The notes beneath the pieces are model-generated. The model searched no databases. It saw only the letters and a list, made by a program, of their open reading frames with translations, and was not told where the DNA came from. Positions 9,480-18,839 of a stretch of 54,573 nt of DNA are shown piece after piece; position 1 is the first letter of the stretch, and every line of letters begins with the position of its first letter. This stretch comes from UBA4421 sp028228615 (GTDB taxonomy: Bacteria > Pseudomonadota > Gammaproteobacteria > Pseudomonadales > Azotimanducaceae). The stretch is taken from positions 1-54,573 of the forward strand of contig JAOJBS010000015.1 in assembly GCA_028228615.1 (NCBI GenBank). The letters run 5' to 3'. The position numbers and the translations under genes are program-made.

Positions 9480-9557
9480 AACACCGTCAAGAAGCACGCT
9501 TTTGGGTACACCAGCCAGCGCGACTTGATCGGTATATAGAAGAGGCCAGCTCTACCC

Positions 9558-10280
9558 ATGACAACAAAGCACGACCAAATATCTGACACGCTCACAGAAG
9601 ATATCCTGCAAGGGCGTTATCGCGCGGGCGAACGTCTACCATCAGAAAGAGATCTATCCGCGCGCTTTGACGCTAATCGAGGCGCTGTGAGAGAGGCTAT
9701 GAAACGCCTAGAGCAACTGGGTGTTGTCGACGTGCAACCTGGTGGCGCCAGGGTAAAAGACACTAACCAAGCTAGCCTTGACGTAATTGGCCATTTGTTG
9801 AATCAGGGCGACCTGCCCGACCGCGACCTTGTCGATCAAATCCTAGTAGTAATCAACGCTCTGGTGTCTATTGCCGCCGAGCAGCTGGTGAAATCTGGGC
9901 GCGATATCGAGATAGAAGAAATGCGCGGCTTCGTCAAAGCCTTTTTCAAGCAAGAGCTCAACAAAGAAGCCCACAGCTTGGCCAGAATCGCGCTTATGCA
10001 GAAGATGCTGCAAAGTAGTCACAACCTGCCCCTACAGATTATTGCGCGCACTTTATTTGAACAATTTGCGCCAAGCATGGCACCCCTATCCGCCTATGCT
10101 CGCGTGGACAATCAACGCTTTGCCCAAAACGCCAAAATCCTAGATCTAGCATTAGAAAAAAGAGACCTCGCCGCTGTTCGCGCGGCCTTCGATGCCTTTT
10201 CAGAACTCAATCGGGAAACCATGGTCGCAGCATTCGACCTAGCCCAAAGCACACCCGGCCAGGAGGCCAACTCACTATGA
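9558..10280 (+). CDS. FadR-subfamily GntR transcriptional regulator
   Basis: 240 residues. Residues about 1-72 are a winged helix-turn-helix of GntR type (YRAGERLPSERDLSARFDANRGAVREAMKRLEQLGVV is the family signature region, with the wing at QPGGARV). The remaining all-helical part is the size of a FadR/FCD-type effector domain, but I do not see a clear metal-binding His set. It probably represses its own operon through the two palindromes at 9455-9479. It is the first gene of the unit: its stop overlaps the adaptor ATG (ATGA), so regulator and pump are translationally coupled. A fatty acid, acyl-CoA or other small ligand is plausible, but its identity cannot be read from sequence. Confidence 0.85.
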   Translation: MTTKHDQISDTLTEDILQGRYRAGERLPSERDLSARFDANRGAVREAMKRLEQLGVVDVQPGGARVKDTNQASLDVIGHLLNQGDLPDRDLVDQILVVINALVSIAAEQLVKSGRDIEIEEMRGFVKAFFKQELNKEAHSLARIALMQKMLQSSHNLPLQIIARTLFEQFAPSMAPLSAYARVDNQRFAQNAKILDLALEKRDLAAVRAAFDAFSELNRETMVAAFDLAQSTPGQEANSL

Positions 10281-11434
10281 TGCGCACCCTAATCATTCCT
10301 TCAGCAATTGTCGTAGTCTTTCTGTTTGGCGCAGCAACACTTATGGCTACCGCGCCAGTGCTTGAACCTAGCGCCATCAAACCCACGCCGGTCAGCGTCA
10401 ACGTCACCGAGGCAGTTTTTCAAGGCGTGCGTTTAAAGGTGCACTCCCAAGGTACCGCAATGCCCTCAACTGAGAGCCAGTTAATACCGGAGGTCTCCGG
10501 ACGGGTCACTTGGATGTCAGACAGTCTGGTCAGTGGGGGTTATTTTAAGGAAGGCGAAGAACTGGCAAAAATAGACGACTTGGACTACCGCAACAGTCGT
10601 GATCGCGCCAAAGCCGCACTGGACAAAACTGAAGCAGAACTTGAACACGCCAAATTTGAGTACACCCGGTTACGCAGCCTCGCGGAAAGAAAGCTCACCT
10701 CAAGATCTATGTTAGAGAACGCGCTTAAATCCTATCGCGTAATGCAAGCCGCCTTCCAAGATGCCACAGTCAGCTTTGAGCAAGCCGAAGAGAACCTAAA
10801 AAGAACCACATTGCGCGCGCCATTTACAGGCATTGTTAGGTCCGAAAGTGTCGACATCGGCCAGTTTGTTTCCCGCGGGCAACCCATTGGCACTTTATAT
10901 GCCAATGACATAGTAGAAATCAGACTGCCCGTTGCAGACCGCCAGCTAGCCTACCTAAACCTACCCGCATCGCCCAACGGTTCACTACAGCCAGATCTAC
11001 AACCTAGGGTGACTTTAACCACCGAGTACGCGGGTCGAGCATTAACTTGGGAAGGCCGAATTGTGCGCACTGAGGCTGAGATTGATGTGTCGAGCCGCAT
11101 GGTGCAATTGGTAGCGCGGGTGACCAACGATCAGCCGCTTAATCCAATATCAGTGGGTTTGTTCCTCAACGCAGAAATTCACGGACTGGCGGCGGAAGAT
11201 GTTGTTGTTCTACCCCGCTCAGCGCTGCGTAACGACAATCAAATACTCATAGTAGACGCAGACGATAAGTTGCGTTTCCGCGCCATCAAGCCGCTACGCC
11301 TTTATCAAGATGACGTTCTGATTGCCGGTGGCATAGAAGCAGGAGAGCGCATTTGTGTCTCTCCTCTGCAAACGGCCATTGAGGGCATGAGCGTAGTACC
11401 CATTAGCATAGACTTGGACGGGAGCCGTTCCTAA
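10277..11434 (+). CDS. RND efflux periplasmic adaptor (HlyD/AcrA family)
   Basis: 385 residues. An N-terminal membrane anchor (about 4-24, IIPSAIVVVFLFGAATLMAT) has no lipobox, so a single anchoring helix or uncleaved signal is likely. The lipoyl/barrel-sandwich half-motif is seen around QLIPEVSGRVTWM and again at LRAPFTGIVRSESVDIGQFV. A helical hairpin (about 105-180) sits between the two, followed by beta-barrel and membrane-proximal domains. It bridges the inner-membrane pump to an outer-membrane channel. The ATG overlaps the regulator stop, AGGAGG lies ten bases upstream, and the stop is immediately followed by the pump ATG. No TolC-like gene is in the window, so a channel encoded elsewhere must be used. 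Confidence 0.93.
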   Translation: MMRTLIIPSAIVVVFLFGAATLMATAPVLEPSAIKPTPVSVNVTEAVFQGVRLKVHSQGTAMPSTESQLIPEVSGRVTWMSDSLVSGGYFKEGEELAKIDDLDYRNSRDRAKAALDKTEAELEHAKFEYTRLRSLAERKLTSRSMLENALKSYRVMQAAFQDATVSFEQAEENLKRTTLRAPFTGIVRSESVDIGQFVSRGQPIGTLYANDIVEIRLPVADRQLAYLNLPASPNGSLQPDLQPRVTLTTEYAGRALTWEGRIVRTEAEIDVSSRMVQLVARVTNDQPLNPISVGLFLNAEIHGLAAEDVVVLPRSALRNDNQILIVDADDKLRFRAIKPLRLYQDDVLIAGGIEAGERICVSPLQTAIEGMSVVPISIDLDGSRS

Positions 11435-14400
11435 ATGCAAACAGCTATAAGGTGGTTTGCCCACAACCCCGTTGCCGCCAACCTACTGATGGTACTACTG
11501 TTGTTAGGAGGCGCTTTTGGCGCACTAAGCACTAACCAAGAGGAGTTCCCTAACTTCGACATTAAGGCAGTTCGCGTGACCGTGCCTTATCTTGGCGCCG
11601 CACCTGTGGAAGTAGAAAAAGCCGTTTGCATCCGCATAGAAGAGGCCATTGAGGGCGTGGAAGGCATAGACAAGATTCATGTTACCGCCACCGAAGGCAT
11701 CTGCTCTGTGATGGCGGAACTGATTCAAGACGCCGACGAAATTTTGGCTTTGAACGAGATCAAAAGTTTGGTCGACGGCATTAACAGTTTCCCTATGGAA
11801 ACTGAAAAACCAATTGTCTCGAAACTCGCGTTGAGCCGTAAAGTAGTCCAAATCGCAGTAAGTGGTCAAACCGAAGAGCGCGAACTGAAAGAAGTAGCCC
11901 GATCACTAAGAGACAAAATCGCTCAGGTACCCGGCATTTCCCAAGTGGGCGTTGAATACATTAGACCCTACGAAATTTCTATTGAAGTACCAGAACAAAA
12001 CCTCCGTGCGTTTGGGCTAAATTTGGAGCAAGTCTCTAATGCCATCCGCACCAGTTCCCTTGACATGCCCGGCGGCACCCTAAAAACTCGCGGCGGCGAA
12101 ATTTTGATCCGCACCACCGGCCAAGCCTATTGGGGCGATGAGTTTGCTGACGTTGTGGTACTCACCCAAAAGGACGGCACGCGCGTTACTCTGGACGAGA
12201 TCGCCAATATTCGTGACACCTTTGAAGAAGGCGATTTACTCGCAGAGTTTAATGGTCAGCGCGCGGTGATGGTCAACGTATCTCAAGTGGGCAACGAGGA
12301 TTTAATCAAAATAGCCGCTGACACAAAACAAGTGGTAGAAAAGTTCCAAAGCAGCCTGCCGCCTGGCGTGAAAACTGATATCTGGATCAACACCTCCTTA
12401 GAACTCAGCGAGCGCATGTCTGTATTGACTCGCAACGCAGGAGGAGGGTTATTGTTGGTACTGATTGTGCTGGCATTGTTCCTACAATTTAAGCTCGCCA
12501 TGTGGGTGGCCATTGGCATTCCGGTAGCGCTGCTGGGTACCCTTGGCGCACTGCCTTTCACTGACATCACCATTTCCACAATGACGGTTATGGGATTTAT
12601 TTTAGTCTTGGGCATTGTTGTTGACGACGCCATTGTTGTCGGCGAGCGCGTCTATGGTCATGAACAAATGGGCAAGTCGCCCATTAACGCAGCCATTGAC
12701 GGCACCTTGGAAGTCAGCGTGCCTGTGATTTTTGGTGTACTGACCACCATTGCTGCTTTCTTGCCGCTGATTTTAGTTGAAGGCCGTATGGCCAATTTCT
12801 TCTCACCTATAGGTTGGGTAGTGATATTTGCGCTGATTTGCAGTGTGATTGAGTCTCAACTGATTCTACCCTCCCACTTAGCCAACCGAGACCGTACCGA
12901 GCCCAAGCTAAAAGCCGCCATTATGTGGAACAAATTCCAAGGCGGTCTAGCAGACGGGCTGGAGCGCTTTTCGAAAAACTATTACATGCCATTTGTGCGT
13001 AAAACGATTAACTGGCGCTATGCCACCGCTGCAATTTGTCTGGGTGTTCTCATCCTCGCCTTGGCACTCATTGCAAGCGGGCGTGCCGTGTTTGGCTTCT
13101 TCCCTGCCATTGAAGGTGACCGAGTTTATGCTGGGCTTGAAATGCCCGAAGGTATTGCCGCTGAAACCACACTCGAGGCCGCTCGCAGAATAGAAGAGGC
13201 AAGTCAGCGTCTGAATATGGAAATGACTGAGGAATTAGGCCTAAGCGCACCACTGATCAGAAATGCGCTCACCAGTGTTGGGCAGAAAGTTGATCGTAAC
13301 GGACCCGGAGAACCTCAAGGCGCAGGGCGCAGTAATATTGCGGAGATAGTCATCGACTTGGCCCCGCTCAAAGAGCGCAATAACATCAGCGCAAAAGCCA
13401 TCGCTAATCGTTGGCGCGAGTACACGGGCAGCATTCCCGGCGTGGTGAAGCTCAGTTTCGACGCAGACAACTACTCCGCCGGAGCACCTGTTGAGTATCA
13501 ACTTAACGGCGACGATGTAGACGAATTGCGTAGAGCGGCTGAAGACATGAAAGCACAGCTGTCGCGCTTTACCGGCGTGTTTGACATCGCAGATTCCTTT
13601 CGCTCTGGGAAGCAAGAAATACAGCTAGAGCTGCTACCAGAAGCCCGCAACCTTGGCTTAACCCTGCGCGATTTAGCCCAGCAGGTACGCAGCTCGTTTT
13701 ATGGCTCCGAGGCCCAGCGCGTACAACGAGGCCAAGACGACATTCGAGTCATGGTGCGCTTTCCAGAAAGTGAGCGAAAATCTCTGGGCAATTTGGAAGA
13801 CATGTACATCCGCACCCCAGATGGCAATCAAGTGCCCTTCTATTCTGTTGCCCGTTTTGAAGTCAGTCGCGGCTACTCGAAGATCAACCGCAAAGACGGT
13901 CGCCGACAGGTTGTGGTCAGCGCGGATGTGAACAGAAGCATTGTTTCACCAGAAGAGGTCAGCGCGGCGATTCGCACCGATCTAGTGCCAGAGTTTCGCA
14001 AGCGTTACCCAAACATTGATGTAGAGTTGGGTGGCGAACAAGAAGAAAGAGCAGAGGCGCTGGGCGGACTCGCCCTTGGCTCGCTCTTTTCCCTGGTCGT
14101 AATTTATGGCCTTTTAGCCATTCCACTGCGCAGCTATCTGCAGCCTTTGGTGATCATGAGTGTGATTCCATTTGGCGCGGTGGGTGCCATTGTTGGCCAC
14201 TTTTTATTAAACGAACAACTGATGTTTTTCTCCGCCCTTGGCATTGTCGCCTTGTCCGGCGTAGTGGTGAACGCGTCGCTGGTTTTGGTGGACTACGCCA
14301 ACCGCAAACGACGTGAGGGCATGCATATGGTGGACGCGATCCTCGAGGCCACCTCAATCCGTTTTCGGCCGATTATTTTGACCTCAGTGACTACCTTTAT

Positions 14401-14635
14401 TGGACTCATACCGCTGATGTCCACCAGCACCCCTGCCACAGCGCCGTTTCTGCCTATGGCGATCTCCCTTGCATGGGGTGTGTTGTTCGCCACCCTTATA
14501 ACGCTGCTGTTGGTGCCGTGCCTGTACCTGATAGTAGAAGATTTTTTGCAGCAAAAAAATGCCGCACAAATGTGGCTGAAAGGCGAGCCGGCGGCGGTAA
14601 ATGACGACAAGCTAAGTGCGTCTCGCCAAGCCTAG
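11435..14635 (+). CDS. RND efflux pump inner-membrane transporter
   Basis: A 1066-residue, proton-driven AcrB-like pump that exports substrates from the periplasm or membrane through the adaptor. The first membrane helix is at about 13-30. The proton-relay Asp pair lies in TM4 (GIVVDDAIVVGERVYG, about residues 396-411). GLALGSLFSLVVIYGLLAIPL and the later SVIPFGAVGAIVGHFLL belong to the second helix bundle, and ALSGVVVNASLVLVDYANR is the TM10 signature. Two large periplasmic loops separate the bundles. Length and motifs are complete. The start abuts the adaptor stop. Sequence features resemble the large uncharacterised RND group in marine proteobacteria rather than close AcrB orthologues; substrate unknown. 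Confidence 0.96.
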   Translation: MQTAIRWFAHNPVAANLLMVLLLLGGAFGALSTNQEEFPNFDIKAVRVTVPYLGAAPVEVEKAVCIRIEEAIEGVEGIDKIHVTATEGICSVMAELIQDADEILALNEIKSLVDGINSFPMETEKPIVSKLALSRKVVQIAVSGQTEERELKEVARSLRDKIAQVPGISQVGVEYIRPYEISIEVPEQNLRAFGLNLEQVSNAIRTSSLDMPGGTLKTRGGEILIRTTGQAYWGDEFADVVVLTQKDGTRVTLDEIANIRDTFEEGDLLAEFNGQRAVMVNVSQVGNEDLIKIAADTKQVVEKFQSSLPPGVKTDIWINTSLELSERMSVLTRNAGGGLLLVLIVLALFLQFKLAMWVAIGIPVALLGTLGALPFTDITISTMTVMGFILVLGIVVDDAIVVGERVYGHEQMGKSPINAAIDGTLEVSVPVIFGVLTTIAAFLPLILVEGRMANFFSPIGWVVIFALICSVIESQLILPSHLANRDRTEPKLKAAIMWNKFQGGLADGLERFSKNYYMPFVRKTINWRYATAAICLGVLILALALIASGRAVFGFFPAIEGDRVYAGLEMPEGIAAETTLEAARRIEEASQRLNMEMTEELGLSAPLIRNALTSVGQKVDRNGPGEPQGAGRSNIAEIVIDLAPLKERNNISAKAIANRWREYTGSIPGVVKLSFDADNYSAGAPVEYQLNGDDVDELRRAAEDMKAQLSRFTGVFDIADSFRSGKQEIQLELLPEARNLGLTLRDLAQQVRSSFYGSEAQRVQRGQDDIRVMVRFPESERKSLGNLEDMYIRTPDGNQVPFYSVARFEVSRGYSKINRKDGRRQVVVSADVNRSIVSPEEVSAAIRTDLVPEFRKRYPNIDVELGGEQEERAEALGGLALGSLFSLVVIYGLLAIPLRSYLQPLVIMSVIPFGAVGAIVGHFLLNEQLMFFSALGIVALSGVVVNASLVLVDYANRKRREGMHMVDAILEATSIRFRPIILTSVTTFIGLIPLMSTSTPATAPFLPMAISLAWGVLFATLITLLLVPCLYLIVEDFLQQKNAAQMWLKGEPAAVNDDKLSASRQA

Positions 14636-14853
14636 AATGAGGCGCTAGCTAGGTGATAGATCGGTGCGTTAAGCGCTAGATCGGCATTAGAACTAATCGC
14701 CAGAGCGCAGCCAAACTTCACCTTCGGCGTGAATATTATGTGAATGTTAGAAGAAACCGAGACACACAGCCCACGCAGCACTTTGTAATGTCATACATTG
14801 TGCTCTTGGGTTATAGTCTTCGCAGAAACACAGAAAACCACGGGGAAATAAAA

Positions 14854-16146
14854 ATGACAGAAGCTGTCCTTGAAAATCCAGATCTTTTTGATCTGACAAT
14901 GTCTGAAGAAGCTCAACCACTCTTAGATGCCGTAAAGAAGCACATCAAAGAGAATGTCGATCCAATCACCGAAGAATACTTTCGCTTAGGTGAAGGCCGC
15001 AAAGAGCATTGGGGTTACGGCGAAGGCCAACTAGAGCTACTAGAAACCGTAAAGCAAAAAGCCAAAGATTCCGGCCTCTGGAACTTTTTCCTTCCTGACG
15101 CCGACACTGGCGAAGGCCTTTCAAACCTAGACTATGCGTTTATCGCAAATGAGCTAGGCAAGAGCCCACTGGCTTCAGAAACTCTGAACTGTAGTGCGCC
15201 TGACACCGGCAACATGGAAGTACTAGAGCGCGTTGGTACACCTGAGCAAAAAGAACAATGGTTAAAGCCTTTGTTGAATGGCGAAATCCGTTCAGCTTTC
15301 GCAATGACCGAGCCTGGCGTACCTTCGTCAGATGCTAAGAACATTGGTACTCAAGCAGTACTAGACGGTGACGAATGGGTAATCAACGGCGAGAAATACT
15401 ATATTTCTGGCGCTGGCGACCCACGCTGCAAGATCATGATCACCATGGTTAAGACCAGCCCAGATGCACCTGCTCACAAGCAGCAGTCGCAAATCTTGGT
15501 ACCTATCGATGCTAAGGGTGTAAACATCCTTGACGGCATGGAAGTATTTGGTCATGACGACGCACCACACGGTCACATGCACATTCACTTTGACAACGTT
15601 CGTGTTCCTAAAGAGAACATGCTACTTGGCGAAGGTCGTGGTTTTGAAATCTCTCAGGTTCGTCTTGGACCAGGAAGAATTCACCACTGCATGCGCTCCA
15701 TCGGTGTAGCAGAGCGCGCATTAGAATTGATGATTCGTCGTTCAACCACACGTCACGCGTTTGGTCGTCCAATTATCCAGTTGGGTAAGAACATCGAGCT
15801 GGTTTCTCGCGCACGTATCGAAATTGATGCTTGCCGCCTAATGGTACTTCAAGCTGCTAAAGCCATGGATACCCTGGGTAACAAAGAAGCACGTAACTAT
15901 GTCAGCGCCATTAAAGCAATGGTGCCTGAAAAAGTGTGCACCATCATCGACCAAGCGATCCAGATTCATGGCGCAACCGGTGTATCTCAGTGGACACCAC
16001 TAGCGCGTATGTACACCAGCCAGCGTACTCTGCGTCTTGCAGACGGACCTGATGAAGTGCATCACATGGTAGTAGGTCGTAATGAAGTACGTAAGTACGA
16101 AGGCCAGCCTTACACAGCTATCGACGATAAGTTGGTTAACAAGTAA
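14854..16146 (+). CDS. Acyl-CoA dehydrogenase (ACAD10/11-like)
   Basis: 430 residues from the chosen ATG. The open frame extends 38 codons upstream, but GGGGA nine bases before this ATG and the beginning of the conserved domain support it. This FAD enzyme introduces the alpha,beta double bond into acyl-CoA. The FAD/substrate stretch is SAFAMTEPGVPSSDAKN, the mid-domain includes MRSIGVAERALELMIRR, and the C-terminal catalytic region reads QIHGATGVSQWTPLARMY then RLADGPDEVHHMVVGR. In this subfamily an acidic residue in LADGPDEVH replaces the Glu of the YEGT motif of short-chain enzymes. The gene is C+T-rich in wobble positions compared with its neighbours (many CGT, GGT codons), suggesting high expression. 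It is monocistronic, with a strong terminator after it. Confidence 0.93.
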   Translation: MTEAVLENPDLFDLTMSEEAQPLLDAVKKHIKENVDPITEEYFRLGEGRKEHWGYGEGQLELLETVKQKAKDSGLWNFFLPDADTGEGLSNLDYAFIANELGKSPLASETLNCSAPDTGNMEVLERVGTPEQKEQWLKPLLNGEIRSAFAMTEPGVPSSDAKNIGTQAVLDGDEWVINGEKYYISGAGDPRCKIMITMVKTSPDAPAHKQQSQILVPIDAKGVNILDGMEVFGHDDAPHGHMHIHFDNVRVPKENMLLGEGRGFEISQVRLGPGRIHHCMRSIGVAERALELMIRRSTTRHAFGRPIIQLGKNIELVSRARIEIDACRLMVLQAAKAMDTLGNKEARNYVSAIKAMVPEKVCTIIDQAIQIHGATGVSQWTPLARMYTSQRTLRLADGPDEVHHMVVGRNEVRKYEGQPYTAIDDKLVNK

Positions 16147-16190
16147 GGTCTTTCAGCCTCTTATTTAAAGTAAGACGGCGAAAAATAAGA

Positions 16191-16228
16191 AGCCCGCTGT
16201 TCCTTGAGAACCGCGGGCTTTTTTTTTG
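16191..16228 (+). terminator. Strong rho-independent terminator
   Basis: AGCCCGC (16191-16197) pairs with GCGGGCT (16213-16219). An inner GTTC/GAAC pair extends the stem across a single mismatch, and a run of T follows to 16228. It ends the acyl-CoA dehydrogenase transcript about 45 bases after its stop. Confidence 0.93.
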
Positions 16229-16307
16229 CTCTGACTTTGCGTAAGAGCACCTATGTGGGTATTCGAGTGAGGACGCTCTGGCAGCGGCAGCCTAGGCTGC
16301 GAATAGA

Positions 16308-16781
<474 letters not shown>

Positions 16782-16784
16782 AGT

Positions 16785-17372
16785 CTATTCCCCAGCCATC
16801 TCAGCCAAAACTTCCACCCCAATCATGCTGTCCCGCGTGATCTTGTTGACCAGCTCGTCCTCGCTGAGTGCCTCCCAACCCTTGGGCTGAACAGGCAAAA
16901 CCATGTAACGCACCTCAGCTGAAGAATCCCAAACACGGACCTCCTGCTCGGCAGGCAAATGCGTACCAAAATCTGTTAACACCGCTCTGGGTTCGCGCAC
17001 CACACGTGACCGGTAAGCAGGGTCTTTGTACCACTTGGGTGGCAGACCTAACACGGCCCAGGGATAGCAAGAGCACAGCGTGCACACCACAACGTTATGC
17101 ACCTCGGCAGTATTTTCCACCACCACCAGTTTATCCACTTGGCCACCTTCAAAGGCAAATTGCGCAATTGCCCCAGTGCCATCGGCCAGCAGTTGCTGCT
17201 TAAACTCAGCATCTCGCCAAGCCTTAGCCACCAGCATAGCGCCGTTCATAGGCCCCACTCGCTCGTTGTATAGAGCTAGAACATCGTCAATGCGAGCGGC
17301 GTCTAACAAGCCCTTCTCAACCAATAAACTTTCTAACGCTTCTGCTCTAATAGCCGCTGATTTTTCACTCAT
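16785..17372 (-). CDS. nthA: Nitrile hydratase alpha subunit (cobalt type)
   Basis: 195 residues; the metal-binding subunit of the enzyme that hydrates nitriles to amides in the cytoplasm. The claw-setting motif VCTLCSCYPW places metal-ligand cysteines at residues 97, 100 and 102. A Thr between the first two cysteines and the following YPW are typical of cobalt enzymes, whereas iron enzymes usually have VCSLCSCT. The following WYKDPAYRSRVVREPRAVL is also conserved. The start ATG overlaps the spacer ORF end closely (stop TAA, one base, then ATATG). It lies between beta and the accessory gene, the order typical of cobalt nitrile hydratases. No amidase or nitrilase is adjacent, so the downstream amide fate is not encoded here. 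Confidence 0.96.
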   Translation of the reverse strand: MSEKSAAIRAEALESLLVEKGLLDAARIDDVLALYNERVGPMNGAMLVAKAWRDAEFKQQLLADGTGAIAQFAFEGGQVDKLVVVENTAEVHNVVVCTLCSCYPWAVLGLPPKWYKDPAYRSRVVREPRAVLTDFGTHLPAEQEVRVWDSSAEVRYMVLPVQPKGWEALSEDELVNKITRDSMIGVEVLAEMAGE

Positions 17373-17375
17373 ATG

Positions 17376-17561
17376 TTACCCCTGAGACTGAGTTCTATAT
17401 TTTCTAAATGGGCTTTTTGTAAGCCCTTTGACGGGTTCTTTCACAGGGCCTCTCACAGGCCTTTTCACTGCCCTTTCCGCCACATGTTCTGTGGCCTTTT
17501 GATCGAGAATGAAACAAGCCTTGTAACCACCAGCCAAATCATTAGACCAAAGTAATGCAGC
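17376..17561 (-). other. 61-codon open frame between nitrile hydratase beta and alpha
   Basis: Directly after the beta stop (17562-17564) the same frame stays open for 61 codons, ending in a TAA one base before CATATG of alpha. It has no ATG; a TTG (codon 9) and a GTG (codon 27) are possible starts, the latter preceded by AAGG at 11 bases. The second half is basic and repetitive (AVKRPVRGPVKEPVKG). Readings: a small basic peptide used for translational coupling to alpha, a readthrough extension of beta, or non-coding hairpin-rich spacer. Nothing recognised by family. Confidence 0.3.
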
Positions 17562-18260
17562 TTAAACACCGCTTAAATAGGGTTCAAAAAGATCAATGTT
17601 AAGCACCACGCCCGCTTCCGCACCGGGGCCCCATAAATCTGCGCCTTGATAACACAGGGTGTATAAGTGCTTCGGGTCTTCGCCCTTGCCATGAGCATTA
17701 GCATCAGGAAACACCCAAGCACCATGAACTGCAATGACCACGCCCGGAATATCGCGCACATAACTGGGGAGACGAGTATGACCCGAGCCACCCAAGCTGC
17801 GGGCAATGACTTTATCGCCCACACTAAAACGTGGAGGAGCGGCAACTGGGCGCTGAGCGGTAGGTTGAAAGTTTCGCTCTTCCGCAGGAAACACGTCTGG
17901 CGACGCCAAGGGCCTAGCAGCCACAGGGGCTTCCAGCTTATAGCCTTTGTTTAACACTCTATTATTCACTTCATCTTGAGTCAGCAGACCGGCTTCCACC
18001 AGCATAGTCTCAGCCCCACCCAGCCAACGGCCATAATAACCGTCACTCAAATAATTGATGGGGTCTATACGCTCAACCGAATGACGAAAATGATCAGTAT
18101 TCGCCGCAGCGCCATTAGCAAAAAGGCTGTTGATAATAGTGAACACAGCCGCGTGCCAACGCTCGTTAAAGCCATGAATATGCCGCCCCTCTTTTGACGA
18201 AGCATCCAGCTCAATATGGCCGAAACCCTGCTTGCCACCTAAATCATGAATACCGTCCAT
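17562..18260 (-). CDS. nthB: Nitrile hydratase beta subunit
   Basis: 232 residues, the structural partner that completes the active site at the alpha-beta interface. The N-terminus MDGIHDLGGKQGFG is the family signature. A helical region follows (DPINYLSDGYYGRWLGGAETMLVEAGLL), and the C-terminal SH3-like barrel starts at FSVGDKVIAR and includes the GHTRLPSYVRDIPG turn. Full family length. GGGAGGGG four bases before the ATG is a strong ribosome site. It is the first gene of the operon; 579 bases separate it from the divergent nucleotidyltransferase gene, so the operon promoter lies there. No regulator gene sits next to it. Confidence 0.95.
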   Translation of the reverse strand: MDGIHDLGGKQGFGHIELDASSKEGRHIHGFNERWHAAVFTIINSLFANGAAANTDHFRHSVERIDPINYLSDGYYGRWLGGAETMLVEAGLLTQDEVNNRVLNKGYKLEAPVAARPLASPDVFPAEERNFQPTAQRPVAAPPRFSVGDKVIARSLGGSGHTRLPSYVRDIPGVVIAVHGAWVFPDANAHGKGEDPKHLYTLCYQGADLWGPGAEAGVVLNIDLFEPYLSGV

Positions 18261-18839
18261 ACACCCCTCCCGAGCTATATAAGCATATTATCCGCTGCTA
18301 CCAAGTTCACCATAAGCCCTTATCACAGAGCAAAAAGACCATGCTGATTTACTCCGATGAGCCAAACGATAGCACTTTTCAGCAAAGTCATCAGGTAGAC
18401 AACCCCCCCCCTTAATTGAATGCCGCGCCTACATTCAAAATAAATCTAGCAACGCATCAATGACATTTCACATAAAGCCAGTGGGTGAAGAAACGAACGA
18501 AGAGGCGCAAAAACTAATTTACATCGTGGCTTCAGCGTAAACCCTTCTAGCTAACGTATACAGCTAACCGTTGGTCTTGACCAAAACACCACTTATTCCA
18601 CTGATCCAGCACGCCCGGCCACCAATTAGTTATAACTTTTGGCTACTAAAAAGGTAAAGGATTAACGCGCATCCCACTGAATGTTGATGCGTATGCGCAC
18701 TTTGCTTTGAAGGAGGCGTGTCGCTCAAGAGCAATAGATCACAAAATCAAATACTTGGTGCCGACTGCTTGAGTTAGAGAAAGCAGCTAAATGCGCATAC
18801 GCGGCATATAAATGTTAACTCTAAAAGGAAGTATAGGTC
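18261..18839. other. Intergenic region between nitrile hydratase and the two-gene cassette
   Basis: This 579-base divergent gap holds the start region of the nitrile hydratase operon on its left and a nine-C run ending at 18411. On the right, an 11-base inverted repeat GCGTATGCGCA (18689-18699) / TGCGCATACGC (18792-18802) brackets about 90 bases just upstream of the cassette. I found no gene here and no integron attC or IS end. Confidence 0.5.
18689..18802. repeat. 11-base inverted repeat upstream of the cassette
   Basis: GCGTATGCGCA at 18689-18699 and its exact reverse complement TGCGCATACGC at 18792-18802. The right arm ends 37 bases before the nucleotidyltransferase ATG. The arms could be two operator sites for an autoregulated toxin-antitoxin-like pair, or a recombination footprint. 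Confidence 0.5.

Larger units (their letters stand above)
9228..9557. other. fpr to regulator intergenic region
   Basis: This 330-base gap holds the weak fpr hairpin, then a promoter (9419-9446) overlaid downstream by two palindromic operators (9455-9479). About 80 bases of leader follow before the GntR-type regulator. A 63-codon open frame at 9395-9586 runs across the promoter and operators and is not considered a gene. Confidence 0.6.

Noticed and set aside
18194..18415. Plus-strand 73-codon open frame
   Set aside because: It starts inside the nitrile hydratase beta gene on the opposite strand and has no ribosome site; the residue pattern looks like a shadow.
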